A stretch of DNA of 64,000 nucleotides from NCBI GenBank assembly GCA_003249955.1, contig QKHS01000014.1, positions 62,001 to 126,000 on the forward strand, in the 5' to 3' direction. The stretch comes from Bacteroidales bacterium. Lineage in GTDB: Bacteria; Bacteroidota; Bacteroidia; Bacteroidales; ML635J-15. The notes under the pieces are model-generated. The model did not search any database. It was given only the letters and a program-made list of their open reading frames with translations, and was not told the origin of the DNA. This document shows, one piece after another, positions 53,083-62,255 of this stretch. Both the position numbers and the translations under genes were made by a program. Every line of letters begins with the position of its first letter. The stretch's first letter is position 1.

Positions 53083-54375
53083 ATGAAAAAAGTTCTCATT
53101 ATATCCTATTACTGGCCTCCTTCAGGAGGTATTGGTGTACATCGCTGCCTTAAGTTTGCAAAATATCTTCAGGAATTCGGGTGGGAGCCTGTTGTTTATG
53201 CTCCTCTTGATGCCCAGTATCCATATTTTGATGAAACCAATTTTCAGCATGTGCCTGAAAATATTACAGTTTTAAGAAGGAAGATTTTTGAGCCGTTTGA
53301 TATTTTTAAAAAAATATCAGGCCGTAAAAAAACAGACCAGGCTAATCCCGTTTATGTTCGTGACAGAAAACTAAGCAAGGTGGATAAGCTGTCAATATGG
53401 ATTCGTGGTAACTTTTTTATTCCCGATGCACGTTGCTTTTGGGTTAAGCCGTCAATAAGATTTTTGAAAAAATATCTTAAAGAAAACCCTGTTGATGCCA
53501 TTTTTACTGATGGACCTCCGCATACAAATACGCTTATTGGTTGCAGATTATCTCAAATTACCGGAATCCCATGGTTAATGGATTTTCAGGACCCATGGAC
53601 CCAGGTAGATTATTACGGGATGCTTAAAATAGGAAAAAGAGCGGATAAAATTCATCATCGTTTAGAGCAGGAATCTTTAGCTACTGCAAAAAAGACAACT
53701 ATTGTAAGTCCGACATGGAAAAAAGATCTGGAAAGTATAGGAGCTAAAAACGTTGATGTTATTGTCTGGGGATATGATGAAGATGATTTCAGACACCCGG
53801 CACCCTCCATTGACGACGATTTCAGTATTATTCATGCCGGCCAGTTAGGTTTTGACCGGAGACCCGACACATTTATCAGACTACTTGGAGATCTTAAAAA
53901 AGAAATGCCTGATTTTGGTGAAAAATTAAAATTGAAATTTGCCGGTACCGTTGATTATGCGATTGTAGAAATGATAAAAAATGCCGGTCTGGAAGAAAAT
54001 TACCTGCCTCTTGGGAATATTTCCCGTCCGGCAGCAATTGAACTTACAGAAAAAGCACATGTTTTACTTTTACCTCTTAATATTGCAGATAATGCAAAAG
54101 GGCGTATTCCCGGTAAGCTTTTCGAAAATATGCGTGCAAAACGTCCTATTTTATGTCTCGGCCCGACTGATAGTGATGTTGCCGGGATAATTACCGAAAC
54201 CAATACGGGAAAAGCTTTCGGGTATGACAACTACGAAGGGATTAAAAAATATCTTTTGGAAATTTTTGAGCAATATAAATCAGGAACCAATACTGTTGAT
54301 GCAAAGGAACTGGTAAAATATACAGTAAAGAATCAAACAAGGTTACTGGCAGGATTTCTGGATGGTATTGTTTAG
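53083..54375 (+). CDS. Glycosyltransferase, GT-B fold (GT4-like)
   Basis: The 430-residue protein has an N-terminal GT-B half with Tyr-Tyr-Trp-Pro-Pro-Ser-Gly-Gly-Ile-Gly-Val-His-Arg. The C-terminal half has His-Ala-Gly-Gln-Leu-Gly and Gly-Arg-Ile-Pro-Gly-Lys-Leu-Phe-Glu, typical of GT4-like enzymes that use nucleotide-sugar donors. It probably builds a surface glycan; donor and acceptor are unknown. The ATG at 53083 is used because the upstream start at 53035 lies before the promoter. Its stop overlaps the stop of the convergent membrane protein gene. No other glycan gene is adjacent. Confidence 0.88.
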   Translation: MKKVLIISYYWPPSGGIGVHRCLKFAKYLQEFGWEPVVYAPLDAQYPYFDETNFQHVPENITVLRRKIFEPFDIFKKISGRKKTDQANPVYVRDRKLSKVDKLSIWIRGNFFIPDARCFWVKPSIRFLKKYLKENPVDAIFTDGPPHTNTLIGCRLSQITGIPWLMDFQDPWTQVDYYGMLKIGKRADKIHHRLEQESLATAKKTTIVSPTWKKDLESIGAKNVDVIVWGYDEDDFRHPAPSIDDDFSIIHAGQLGFDRRPDTFIRLLGDLKKEMPDFGEKLKLKFAGTVDYAIVEMIKNAGLEENYLPLGNISRPAAIELTEKAHVLLLPLNIADNAKGRIPGKLFENMRAKRPILCLGPTDSDVAGIITETNTGKAFGYDNYEGIKKYLLEIFEQYKSGTNTVDAKELVKYTVKNQTRLLAGFLDGIV

Positions 54376-55181
54376 CCGCTAACAACCTGACCCGAAGCAT
54401 AATTCAACTCTGACCCGAACATGCTGTGAGGGACAGAATATACCAGTAATAAAACAATTACAGCTACTAAAGCCAGCCACGGACGATCCTTTTTAAGATT
54501 GCCGAGGAATGCAATTGTAAAGAAAATTATGCTTATTAATGTTTTATTGTCAGTAAGGTCAAACCCAAACGGAAAGCCTGTCCAGTAGTGGCCAAAAGCA
54601 TATTTTTGAATTATCGGGCCAAGAACTGCTCCGCCGGCTAAGAGAAAATAAAATGTCAGTTTCAGATATTTTTTAAATCTTTTATCCTTAAAAAGAACCA
54701 GAATTCCTGTCATGTTTGCAAACAGCATTGCTAAAAACATGAATAAAATGTGCGGAATCATAAAGCCGGCAGGAACATCTCCCTTAAACCTTATTATTAC
54801 CGGTTTGTCTTTGGCAATAATTTTTTCTGATACGCCGTCATTAAGAACAAGATAATATTCAAGTTTGCCGGCAGCAGGTTGTACCGGCAACTGAGCTTTT
54901 AAACTATTTCCGTCTTTTACTAACACAACTTCTTTCCATTCTTTATCCGTAGGATAGGGACGATAAACTACTTTCCCTGTAAGTTTTTCCGGGGTATCTT
55001 TAAGTTCTACAAAGAAATCCTGGCCAATGCTGTGACTGCGTTTAAGTCTGAACTTATACTCACTGTTACCGGTTTCTATTTTAAATGTTTTAGGGTAGGT
55101 AGGGCCGGTCATTCTTTGAAAAACTGCAGCAGTTAATGTTATAACTATTGCTATGGTCCAGATAATAATGTTTCGTTTCAT
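54372..55181 (-). CDS. Hypothetical membrane protein with periplasmic Ig-like region
   Basis: I do not recognise the family. The 269 residues hold one N-terminal membrane segment (about 5-23), a polar region of about 110 residues that looks like two beta-sandwich strands sets, then four hydrophobic segments (about 140-160, 175-195, 208-228, 232-252). His residues in the membrane part (Pro-His-Ile, Gly-His-Tyr-Trp, Pro-His-Ser-Met-Phe) could bind a metal or haem. It lies 7 bp after the M28 peptidase gene in the same direction, so they are probably co-transcribed. Its stop overlaps the stop of the convergent glycosyltransferase gene by four bases. Confidence 0.6.
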   Translation of the reverse strand: MKRNIIIWTIAIVITLTAAVFQRMTGPTYPKTFKIETGNSEYKFRLKRSHSIGQDFFVELKDTPEKLTGKVVYRPYPTDKEWKEVVLVKDGNSLKAQLPVQPAAGKLEYYLVLNDGVSEKIIAKDKPVIIRFKGDVPAGFMIPHILFMFLAMLFANMTGILVLFKDKRFKKYLKLTFYFLLAGGAVLGPIIQKYAFGHYWTGFPFGFDLTDNKTLISIIFFTIAFLGNLKKDRPWLALVAVIVLLLVYSVPHSMFGSELNYASGQVVSG

Positions 55182-55188
55182 AGAACAC

Positions 55189-56970
55189 TTATAATTGAAT
55201 AATTAAAACAACTTTTTCACCATCTCTGTTTACATCAACAGTTACCTGATCGCCCGGATTTAACTGTCCCAAACGAAACATGTATTCCTGAATATCGCCG
55301 ACAGGATTTCCGTTTATGGCAGTAATAATATCACCGTTTTTCATTCCTGCTGCATATGCCGGTTTTCCCGGGGTTACAATTTCTGCCCTTAAGCCGTTAA
55401 TATCAGAAGCTGCAAAGTCAGGCATTATTCCGAAACTTACTTTACGGGCTCCCCCGTGCCTTGCTCCGGAAGCCGCTTTTGGCCCGGCTTCTTTATAAGT
55501 GAGAGGCTGCGGCATGTTGTCAAGTTCCTTTACAAGAGAAAAAATAAATCCGGTGATTAATTGCATCCCCTTATAGTTTATCTTTTCCGCCTTGTCTTCC
55601 GGTGTATGATAGTCGGTATGTGCTCCTGTTGAAACAAAGAAAACAGGAATGTCTTTGGCATAAAAAGATGCATGATCAGATGGCCCGTAACCTTCGGGGC
55701 TTAATACCAGCATGAAGTCAAAGTTTTTGTTTATGAGATTAAGAAGACTGTCCGCTTCGGCAGAACTTCCGACTCCGCCAATCTGCAAAGAGTTATCAGG
55801 TTTAAGCCGGCCAATCATATCAAGATTTATCATCTCTTTTATGTTTTGTAAAGGAACCGGTGGATTTTCGATGAAATATTTTGATCCCAGAAGACCTCTT
55901 TCTTCAGCACCAAAAGCAACCAGAATATAAGATCTGGAATTTTTATAATTCCCGTATGATAAAACATCTGCCAGTTCAAGCATTGCGGCAACTCCGGATG
56001 CATTATCATCTGCTCCGTAATGTATTGCTGTAGTGTCCGGCCTCCGGCTGTTGCTGCCTTCGCCACCAAATCCAAGATGATCGTAATGTGCGCCGATTAC
56101 AATATATTCGTTTTTTAAAACCGGATCATTTCCTTCAATAATAGTGTAAATATTTGAAGTCCTCGCTTTGATTATTTCAATATCTGTATTTGCATTAACA
56201 AAACTTCCGGTGTTAAAAGAAAAAGGTTGTTTTTCTGTAATAATTTTATTTTCCAGTTCAGGAATATTATGACCTGAAGGGCTCAGAATCTTATCTGCAA
56301 TATTTCTTGTAATATGAATTACCGGAACTTTTACCGATCCGTCAGGGTTTTTAATTTCAATGAGGTTATCATTTTTATCAAAAGCTGTTGGGGAAACCAA
56401 TAATACTCCTGCGGCTCCTTTATCTATAGCCGTAATTACCTTGTCTCTGTCCTGTAAAATGTTTTTAAAGTCATATCCATCTGTTGCAGGAAGCGGCTCG
56501 TCACGTAATAACAAAACCCATTTATTTTTAACATTTATATTTGCATAATCGTTCCAGGAGATTTCACCTTTATTATAATCGAAGCCGTAGCCGGCAAATA
56601 TAACTTCCGCATTAAGCTGCCCTGATGCAGAAAAAGAAAGCGGAGCAAAGTCTTTATTAAAAACAACCTGAGTATCATTTATTGACAGTGAATTGTTTTT
56701 TCCGGCAGACACTCCTGTTATTATTTCGAAGTTTTGTACATATTGATGATTTTTTCCCGGTGAACTCATTATCTCGCTGATATATTTTACGGATTTTTCA
56801 TCTCCGCTGCTGCCGGGAAATCGTCCCTCAACCGAGTCGGAGGCAAGAACAGAAATATGTTTAAAGATGTCCTTCTCAGAAATTACTCCTGTCTGAGAAG
56901 CAAGTTCAGCAGAAATGAGAATAAAAACAGAGAAAATTAATAAGGGAAGTCCGGTTTTCAGATTTGCCAT
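55189..56970 (-). CDS. Exported M28-family metallopeptidase with PA and PDZ domains
   Basis: The 593-residue protein has a signal peptide (about 1-25), a protease-associated domain (about 110-240), and an M28 zinc aminopeptidase domain. Its ligands are visible: Gly-Ala-His-Tyr-Asp-His, Gly-Ala-Asp-Asp-Asn-Ala-Ser-Gly, Phe-Gly-Ala-Glu-Glu-Arg-Gly, Asn-Leu-Asp-Met-Ile-Gly and His-Thr-Asp-Tyr-His-Thr. A C-terminal PDZ domain follows (about 500-593, Gly-Met-Lys-Asn-Gly-Asp-Ile-Ile). The site looks active, for release of N-terminal amino acids outside the cytoplasm. It has its own -7 box and probably forms an operon with the membrane protein downstream. Confidence 0.92.
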   Translation of the reverse strand: MANLKTGLPLLIFSVFILISAELASQTGVISEKDIFKHISVLASDSVEGRFPGSSGDEKSVKYISEIMSSPGKNHQYVQNFEIITGVSAGKNNSLSINDTQVVFNKDFAPLSFSASGQLNAEVIFAGYGFDYNKGEISWNDYANINVKNKWVLLLRDEPLPATDGYDFKNILQDRDKVITAIDKGAAGVLLVSPTAFDKNDNLIEIKNPDGSVKVPVIHITRNIADKILSPSGHNIPELENKIITEKQPFSFNTGSFVNANTDIEIIKARTSNIYTIIEGNDPVLKNEYIVIGAHYDHLGFGGEGSNSRRPDTTAIHYGADDNASGVAAMLELADVLSYGNYKNSRSYILVAFGAEERGLLGSKYFIENPPVPLQNIKEMINLDMIGRLKPDNSLQIGGVGSSAEADSLLNLINKNFDFMLVLSPEGYGPSDHASFYAKDIPVFFVSTGAHTDYHTPEDKAEKINYKGMQLITGFIFSLVKELDNMPQPLTYKEAGPKAASGARHGGARKVSFGIMPDFAASDINGLRAEIVTPGKPAYAAGMKNGDIITAINGNPVGDIQEYMFRLGQLNPGDQVTVDVNRDGEKVVLIIQL

Positions 56971-57003
56971 TTCAATAATTTAAATATTTAACAGTTTACT
57001 TAA

Positions 57004-57011
57004 CAAATATA
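57004..57011 (-). promoter_or_regulatory. -7 promoter element TATATTTG for the M28 peptidase gene
   Basis: The complement of 57004-57011 is TATATTTG, 33 nt upstream of the ATG at 56970. Confidence 0.55.
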
Positions 57012-57042
57012 GGCAGAATTGGTTTATTTAATTTAAAAAAAC

Positions 57043-57050
57043 TATTTTTG
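57043..57050 (+). promoter_or_regulatory. -7 promoter element TATTTTTG, divergent T9SS gene
   Basis: TATTTTTG lies 38 bp before the ATG at 57089, facing away from the M28 peptidase promoter 32 bp to its left. Confidence 0.5.
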
Positions 57051-57088
57051 AAAACTATTTACAAAATGTAATTGTTAAAACAGAAAAT

Positions 57089-57844
57089 ATGAAGAGACTT
57101 TTTACTTTTTTACTTTTTACAATATTAGTGATTTCTGTGTATTCACAGACTCTTGGAACTCTTAATGTTACAGTTACTACCAGTTCTGCCGGCGGGAATT
57201 ATTCTCCCAGAAATATTGTTGCAATCTGGATTGAAGATGCTAACGGAAATTTTGTGAAAACTTTGCTTGTTTATGCGCAAACACAGAAAACATATCTGAA
57301 CATATGGCAGGCATCAACTACTGCTGCCGGGACACAGTATAATTCTGTTGATGCAATTACAGGTGCAACCAAGACAAGTCACGGAACCAGAACATGCACG
57401 TGGGATGGTACAAATTATAGCGGGACTTTGGTTGCAGACGGAACATATAAGTTAAGAATGGAGCTTACGGATAAAAATGCAACAGGAAATTATTCGTCAT
57501 TTACGTTTACAAAAGGGGCATCGGCACAAACACTAACCCCTGCCAACGAACCGAGCTTCGCATCTATTTCTGTTGTCTGGACTCCGGATGTGTCTGCCGT
57601 TCCTGAAAATAGTGCAGAAGACGGATATTCATTATTCCCGAACCCTACTGAAGGGATTTTCAAACTTACCGGAACCGGAATTCAGGAAATTGAAATTATG
57701 AGCATTACCGGAGCTTTAATCAGAAAAGAAAAAAGCGGGGCGAACGGGGTGCAGTCAGATATATCTGATTTACCTGACGGTATTTATTTTATCAGATTCA
57801 AAACGCCTCAGGGTTATATCACCAAAAAGCTTTTTAAAAAATAG
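57089..57844 (+). CDS. Secreted DUF2271-like protein with T9SS type A tail
   Basis: The 251-residue product has a signal peptide (ending Val-Tyr-Ser-Gln, about 20), then a DUF2271/FlgD-like Ig fold (about 22-170). That fold contains Asn-Ile-Val-Ala-Ile-Trp-Ile-Glu-Asp, a Thr-Trp-Asp-Gly-Thr-Asn-Tyr-Ser-Gly segment and Asp-Gly-Thr-Tyr-Lys-Leu-Arg-Met-Glu. A type A sorting domain closes the protein (Leu-Phe-Pro-Asn-Pro, final Lys-Lys-Leu-Phe-Lys-Lys). DUF2271 proteins often occur with periplasmic flavoprotein or redox genes, but none is adjacent here. It is a single-gene unit. Confidence 0.8.
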   Translation: MKRLFTFLLFTILVISVYSQTLGTLNVTVTTSSAGGNYSPRNIVAIWIEDANGNFVKTLLVYAQTQKTYLNIWQASTTAAGTQYNSVDAITGATKTSHGTRTCTWDGTNYSGTLVADGTYKLRMELTDKNATGNYSSFTFTKGASAQTLTPANEPSFASISVVWTPDVSAVPENSAEDGYSLFPNPTEGIFKLTGTGIQEIEIMSITGALIRKEKSGANGVQSDISDLPDGIYFIRFKTPQGYITKKLFKK

Positions 57845-57875
57845 GCAATATTCCTGCTTTGTTTTAAATTAGTTG

Positions 57876-57883
57876 TACTTTTG
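57876..57883 (+). promoter_or_regulatory. -7 promoter element TACTTTTG, 4 bp before the start codon
   Basis: TACTTTTG lies directly before the ATG at 57888. The naive TTG start at 57873 precedes it, so it is excluded. A TTTG at 57858-57861 has a short 14-bp spacer. A leaderless mRNA is possible. Confidence 0.45.
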
Positions 57884-57887
57884 TGTA

Positions 57888-58583
57888 ATGATTCAATCCG
57901 AAATAAATTTATGGGGGTTGGTTATTCTTGAACCGGGGACAATTATCAGTGATATATTGATGGGGATTGCTTGCCTTTTCTTTTTTTTCAGGTTACTTGC
58001 TTTAGATGAAATAAAGAAAAATAAATTTTTTCCCAGGTTTTTTCTGTTCCTTGGTTTTTCTTCGTTTGTGTCAGCCTTAGCACACGGTCTATTCAATTAT
58101 TTTGGCATTTATCTGCATAGTTTGTCGTGGATTTTATCCGGTCTGGCAATATATTTTCTTCAGCTTGGGACTGCAATACTGTTTGAAAATGAACATTTTA
58201 AACAAAGATTTCTTGTGTTTATAAAAATGCAGTTTATGATTTATACGGTTCTCATTTTTGTAGTATCAGACTTTATTGTTTTAAAGCTGAATTTCGTGAT
58301 TTCGATGATAGGAATGATTACTCCTGTTTATTTTGTAGATTACGTTAAAAAAGGATATCGTAATAATCTTTATATTGTAACCGGAGTATTTCTCGCAATT
58401 TTACCAAGTCTTTATCATCGGTCAGAATTTAATTTCGGCTATATTTTTAACATGAACGACTTAAGCCATTTCTTTTTAATTCTTTGTATTTATTTTGTTT
58501 TTCTGGGAGTTAAAGACCGGTTTTTTGAGCCTCTGGCAAGTGAGGCAGACGAGGATGAAGAAGAAACTGTTTTTGAAAGATAA
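57888..58583 (+). CDS. Hypothetical multi-pass membrane protein
   Basis: I do not recognise the family with certainty. The 231-residue protein is strongly hydrophobic, with about six to seven membrane segments and a short acidic tail (a run of Asp/Glu before the last four residues). Spacing and length recall small seven-helix Bacteroidota membrane proteins of unknown function. The ATG at 57888 is used because the TTG at 57873 lies upstream of the promoter box. It converges on the YidE-type transporter gene 8 bp downstream. Confidence 0.6.
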   Translation: MIQSEINLWGLVILEPGTIISDILMGIACLFFFFRLLALDEIKKNKFFPRFFLFLGFSSFVSALAHGLFNYFGIYLHSLSWILSGLAIYFLQLGTAILFENEHFKQRFLVFIKMQFMIYTVLIFVVSDFIVLKLNFVISMIGMITPVYFVDYVKKGYRNNLYIVTGVFLAILPSLYHRSEFNFGYIFNMNDLSHFFLILCIYFVFLGVKDRFFEPLASEADEDEEETVFER

Positions 58584-58591
58584 GAAACAAT

Positions 58592-60178
58592 TTACAAAAT
58601 CATATAAATAATCTGTACGCAAATTATTACCAGTACCATTGCTATAGGATATATTGTTGCATAAGCAATTCCGGGAGCATTTGTTTTTGTCATTGATGCA
58701 GTTGCAGCTAAACCTGGTGTACTTGTCATACCGCCGGTAATACCTCCTAGTAGTTGCAAAACGTCTATTTTAAGAATGTATTTTGCCAGCAAAACTCCAA
58801 CAATCATCGGAATAAGAGTAATCAGCACTCCGGAAGAGAACATTCTGAGTCCGTCAACTTTTAAGGCTGAAACAATTCCTGAACCAGCTTCGGCTCCTAC
58901 CGAGACAAGAAAAAGAATCAATCCTATTTGTCTCAGAATCTGGTTTGCTGCAGTTGTTAACGAGAAAACAACAGGCCCTACTTTACGAACCCTGCTGAGC
59001 AGAATAGCTACAGCCATTACACCGCCGGTAAGCCCCAGAGATAAATCTATTTTACCTATTTTAAGGTTTAACTGGCCCAACAATACTCCTAAAACAATGC
59101 CTATTGCAACAGGTATGTAATTTGCTTCGTAAATTTTGTTCGCTTCATCTCCTAAGGCAGCAGTAAGAGTTTGAATATCTTCTTTGGTTCCGGCGACTTT
59201 TATTTTATCCCCGAATTGCAGCCTTATATTTGATGTTGCAGAGAAGTCAACGCCGCTACGTCTTATACGTGTTATGATTATGTTATATTTACTCTGAAGA
59301 TGCAATTCGTTTATTGTTTTATTGATAACCTTCTTGTTGGTTACAATAATAAAGCGAACATCATAGTTCTGATTCAATGCAATACCTATTTCTGTAGGTT
59401 TTCCGATAAGTTGTTGAATTTTTGTAAGTGCGGATTCTGTCCCGACAGCCTTAATTATAGATCCGCTGTGTAAAATTGTATGCGGATTTGGGGTAAACGC
59501 CGAACCATTCTGAAACACACGCGAAATATTTGCACCTGTTGCCTGTCTGAGTTGAAGTTCAGAAATAGATTTCCCGATTATCTCAGGATTTTCAACAATA
59601 TAATTTCTATTAATGATTTTGGGAAATTGTTCGCTTATGTGATTATTAAAATCTTCTTCGGCTTTCTTTATATCCAATCTGAAAATACGCGGGAAAAGTT
59701 TAACAAATAGTACAACACCAATAACTCCGAACGGATAAGCAACCCCGTAACCTATTGTTGCATTTCCCGAGTCAGAGAGTTCGGATAATGCAGCGAGTCC
59801 GGGAGTACTGGTAATACCTCCGGCAAATAATCCACCTGTCAGTTCCGGGCCGAAATTAAAAATCAGGGCACATCCTACGGCAACCATAGCACTTGAAATA
59901 ACAATTGCCGCGGCAAGTATTACAAGATTTTTCCCATCACGCCTGAATGTTTCAAAAAATGATGGTCCTGCCTGAAAGCCGATTGTGAAAATAAAAAGTA
60001 TGAGGCCAATGTTTTTTAAATCGGAAGGTATCTTTAGTCCGTAATAACCGAAAATCATTGCTACAAAAAGGATTGCGGATACATCAAGGCCGATACCTTT
60101 AATTTTTATACCGCCAAGTAAATAGCCGGTTATAATAATTAAAAATATTGCGAAATATGGTGTAATCAATAAATCCAT
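58592..60178 (-). CDS. YidE/AspT-type transporter (aspartate:alanine exchanger family) with two RCK_C domains
   Basis: The 528-residue protein has two halves of about five membrane segments, each with the family signature Thr-Ser-Thr-Pro-Gly-Leu-Ala. Two central TrkA-C/RCK_C regulatory domains (about 200-345) separate them, seen as two repeats of Ile-x-Lys-(Val/Ala)-(Ala/Val)-Gly-Thr. AspT relatives exchange amino acids or other small anions across the inner membrane; YidE/YbjL substrates are unknown. It is a single gene, and no decarboxylase partner as in aspartate-alanine antiport systems is adjacent. Confidence 0.88.
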   Translation of the reverse strand: MDLLITPYFAIFLIIITGYLLGGIKIKGIGLDVSAILFVAMIFGYYGLKIPSDLKNIGLILFIFTIGFQAGPSFFETFRRDGKNLVILAAAIVISSAMVAVGCALIFNFGPELTGGLFAGGITSTPGLAALSELSDSGNATIGYGVAYPFGVIGVVLFVKLFPRIFRLDIKKAEEDFNNHISEQFPKIINRNYIVENPEIIGKSISELQLRQATGANISRVFQNGSAFTPNPHTILHSGSIIKAVGTESALTKIQQLIGKPTEIGIALNQNYDVRFIIVTNKKVINKTINELHLQSKYNIIITRIRRSGVDFSATSNIRLQFGDKIKVAGTKEDIQTLTAALGDEANKIYEANYIPVAIGIVLGVLLGQLNLKIGKIDLSLGLTGGVMAVAILLSRVRKVGPVVFSLTTAANQILRQIGLILFLVSVGAEAGSGIVSALKVDGLRMFSSGVLITLIPMIVGVLLAKYILKIDVLQLLGGITGGMTSTPGLAATASMTKTNAPGIAYATIYPIAMVLVIICVQIIYMIL

Positions 60179-60372
60179 AAAGTGAAAACAAAATCTGACT
60201 AAAATAACCTATATTACCGCTATTAAAAATGTTCTTTAATATGGTTTTTTGATGTTAAAGAATATATTTTACCTTAATGCAGTTTTAATTTCTTCTCTGG
60301 CAGGCACTAAACAGACATAAATTGAACCTGACAGAAAAATAAATATTATTTTTACATTGTTATACATAAATA

Positions 60373-61245
60373 ATGGAAGTGAAAATTGTCAGGTTAAAGC
60401 ATAGTGAAATCAATACGGAAAAATACGACGAATGTATTTCAGCATCGCCGTCCGGAACTGTTTATGCTATGACCTGGTATCTCAATGTCGTTTCTCCGGA
60501 TTGGGAGCTTCTTATGGCTGATGATTATTCTTATGTTATGCCATTGCCTCAAAAAACCAGATATGGGATTAAGTATCTTATTCAACCATATTTTTGTCAG
60601 CAGTTGGGAGTTTTCGCCAGACATAGCCTCAGCGAGGAAGTTTTTCAGGAATTTATTAAGGCAATTCCACACCGGTATGCAAATCTTCAGTTAAATACTT
60701 CCAATGTTTTCAGTTTTCCTGAATCAAGATTGAGGCCAGATTATGTTCTGAGTTTAAAAGAATCATTTACTGAGATTGCAAAATCTTTCGGGTCAAATTG
60801 CCGGCGCAATATCAAAAAGGCAAAATCTTTTGATAATACTATTGCTGAAATTGACATTAACGGGTTTATGGATTTTATAATGCAGAATAATGCAGATATT
60901 CTTAATAATGAGATGACCGGACTTTTGCAGAAGCTTATAAGAGTTTCGCTTGATTCGGGCTGCGGCCGTTTAATGGCGGTATTATCAGACGGGAATGTTA
61001 CAGCAGCGTTATTTGTAGTTAATGCCGGGAACAGAATTTATTATCTTTTCCCGGTTTCGTCTGTTGAGGGAAAACAAAAACAGTCAATGTCGCTTTTGGT
61101 AAATGATATTATTGAAAAAAATGCAGAATCCGGTCTTATTCTTGATTTTGAAGGTTCTTCAATCCCCGGGATTGCAAATTTTTATGCCGGATTCGGAGCT
61201 AAACCGGAATTTTATCCTACATGGAAACGGATAAAAATATTTTAA
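60373..61245 (+). CDS. FemAB-like / GNAT-fold acyltransferase
   Basis: The 290-residue cytosolic protein has the two-lobed GNAT layout of FemAB-type enzymes. Central elements are Ser-Asn-Cys-Arg-Arg-Asn-Ile-Lys-Lys-Ala, then Gly-Asn-Val-Thr-Ala-Ala-Leu-Phe, Ile-Tyr-Tyr-Leu-Phe, Gln-Ser-Met-Ser-Leu-Leu-Val-Asn-Asp and a final Leu-Asp-Phe-Glu-Gly-Ser...Ala-Asn-Phe-Tyr-Ala-Gly-Phe-Gly. Relatives transfer amino acids from tRNA to cell-wall or polysaccharide precursors; the exact substrate is unknown. Its stop overlaps the stop of the convergent DUF58 gene by four bases. Upstream gap (60179-60372): no gene seen. Confidence 0.75.
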   Translation: MEVKIVRLKHSEINTEKYDECISASPSGTVYAMTWYLNVVSPDWELLMADDYSYVMPLPQKTRYGIKYLIQPYFCQQLGVFARHSLSEEVFQEFIKAIPHRYANLQLNTSNVFSFPESRLRPDYVLSLKESFTEIAKSFGSNCRRNIKKAKSFDNTIAEIDINGFMDFIMQNNADILNNEMTGLLQKLIRVSLDSGCGRLMAVLSDGNVTAALFVVNAGNRIYYLFPVSSVEGKQKQSMSLLVNDIIEKNAESGLILDFEGSSIPGIANFYAGFGAKPEFYPTWKRIKIF

Positions 61246-62168
61246 AAGTATTTTGATCTTTTTAGCAGGTAAGGCTTTAATACTTCTCCGAAACTTTTAT
61301 TTATGTCTGCCTCTACAATGTCGATTCCAAACTGTCCGCAACGGGTGTTAAGTTCACTTATAAGCTTTTGTGTCCGCTCTGTGTATGTTTCTCTTATTTC
61401 GTTGGGATTTAGTTTTAGTACCTGTCCCGACTCAAGATCAACAAACTTGTAAGGTCTGTTTGTAAAAGCAAATTCCTGCTCCATTTTTTTATCGGTAACA
61501 TGAAAAATTATAACTTCATGTTTGTTGTATTTAAGATGTTGCAATGCCGAGAACAGCTTTTCACTTTCATCATCGTTGGTAGTAAACATATCGCTGAAGA
61601 TAATTACCAAAGACCTTTTGTGAACCATTTCGGACAGATTGTGAAGCAGCTCTGCAGTGTTTGTTTTCTTTTGCAACCCAATGTTTTTCGGATCGAGAAA
61701 TTTACGCAGTTCGTTGTATAAAACCTGAATGTGTACCTGTGAAGATCTTGCATTTGCATGAAAACGTATTTCATCATCAAAGGCAGATAGCCCAACTGCA
61801 TCTCTTTGCCGGCGTAAAAGGTAAATGAGAGCGGCAGCACAATAAACCGAAAATCTTAGTTTATTAAAGCCTTTGTTGTCATATGGGAACAACATCGAAG
61901 AGGAAATATCAATAAAAATCTGTCCGCGCAAATTAGTTTCTTCTTCATATCTTTTTACAAATAGCTTTTCTGTTCTGGCGTATAACTTCCAGTCAATGTG
62001 TTTGGTGCTTTCCCCCTTGTTATATAATCTGTGTTCGGCAAACTCAACCGAGAATCCATGAAAAGGGCTTTTATGCAAACCGGTAATAAACCCCTCAACA
62101 ACCTGAGATGCGATAAACTCCAGATTGTCGTATTCGGGAAAATGTTCTATGTCGTGCAGGTTGTCCAC
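61242..62168 (-). CDS. DUF58 (von Willebrand A-like) protein
   Basis: The protein of about 308 residues has the DUF58 signature, Ser-Thr-Lys-His-Ile-Asp-Trp-Lys-Leu-Tyr-Ala-Arg-Thr...Tyr-Glu-Glu-Glu-Thr-Asn-Leu-Arg, then a vWA fold with Asp-Ile-Ser-Ser-Ser-Met (MIDAS-type). DUF58 proteins usually partner MoxR ATPases in chaperone-like complexes. No moxR gene is adjacent, so its partner is elsewhere. The start is uncertain. A TTG at 62207 is open, but a TATATTTG box (62182-62189) lies inside that extension, so the GTG at 62168, which gives a start like that of relatives, is preferred. Confidence 0.82.
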   Translation of the reverse strand: MDNLHDIEHFPEYDNLEFIASQVVEGFITGLHKSPFHGFSVEFAEHRLYNKGESTKHIDWKLYARTEKLFVKRYEEETNLRGQIFIDISSSMLFPYDNKGFNKLRFSVYCAAALIYLLRRQRDAVGLSAFDDEIRFHANARSSQVHIQVLYNELRKFLDPKNIGLQKKTNTAELLHNLSEMVHKRSLVIIFSDMFTTNDDESEKLFSALQHLKYNKHEVIIFHVTDKKMEQEFAFTNRPYKFVDLESGQVLKLNPNEIRETYTERTQKLISELNTRCGQFGIDIVEADINKSFGEVLKPYLLKRSKYF

Positions 62169-62181
62169 AAATTGTTTTTTG

Positions 62182-62189
62182 CAAATATA
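62182..62189 (-). promoter_or_regulatory. -7 promoter element TATATTTG for the DUF58 gene
   Basis: The complement of 62182-62189 is TATATTTG. A TTG at 62205-62207 precedes it with a short 15-bp spacer. It lies about 14 nt before the GTG at 62168. Confidence 0.5.
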
Positions 62190-62255
62190 GGAAAAGTATT
62201 TTGTCAAAATTGAAATTTGATGCTATTGATTCATGGTTTACCTACAAATCAGATC

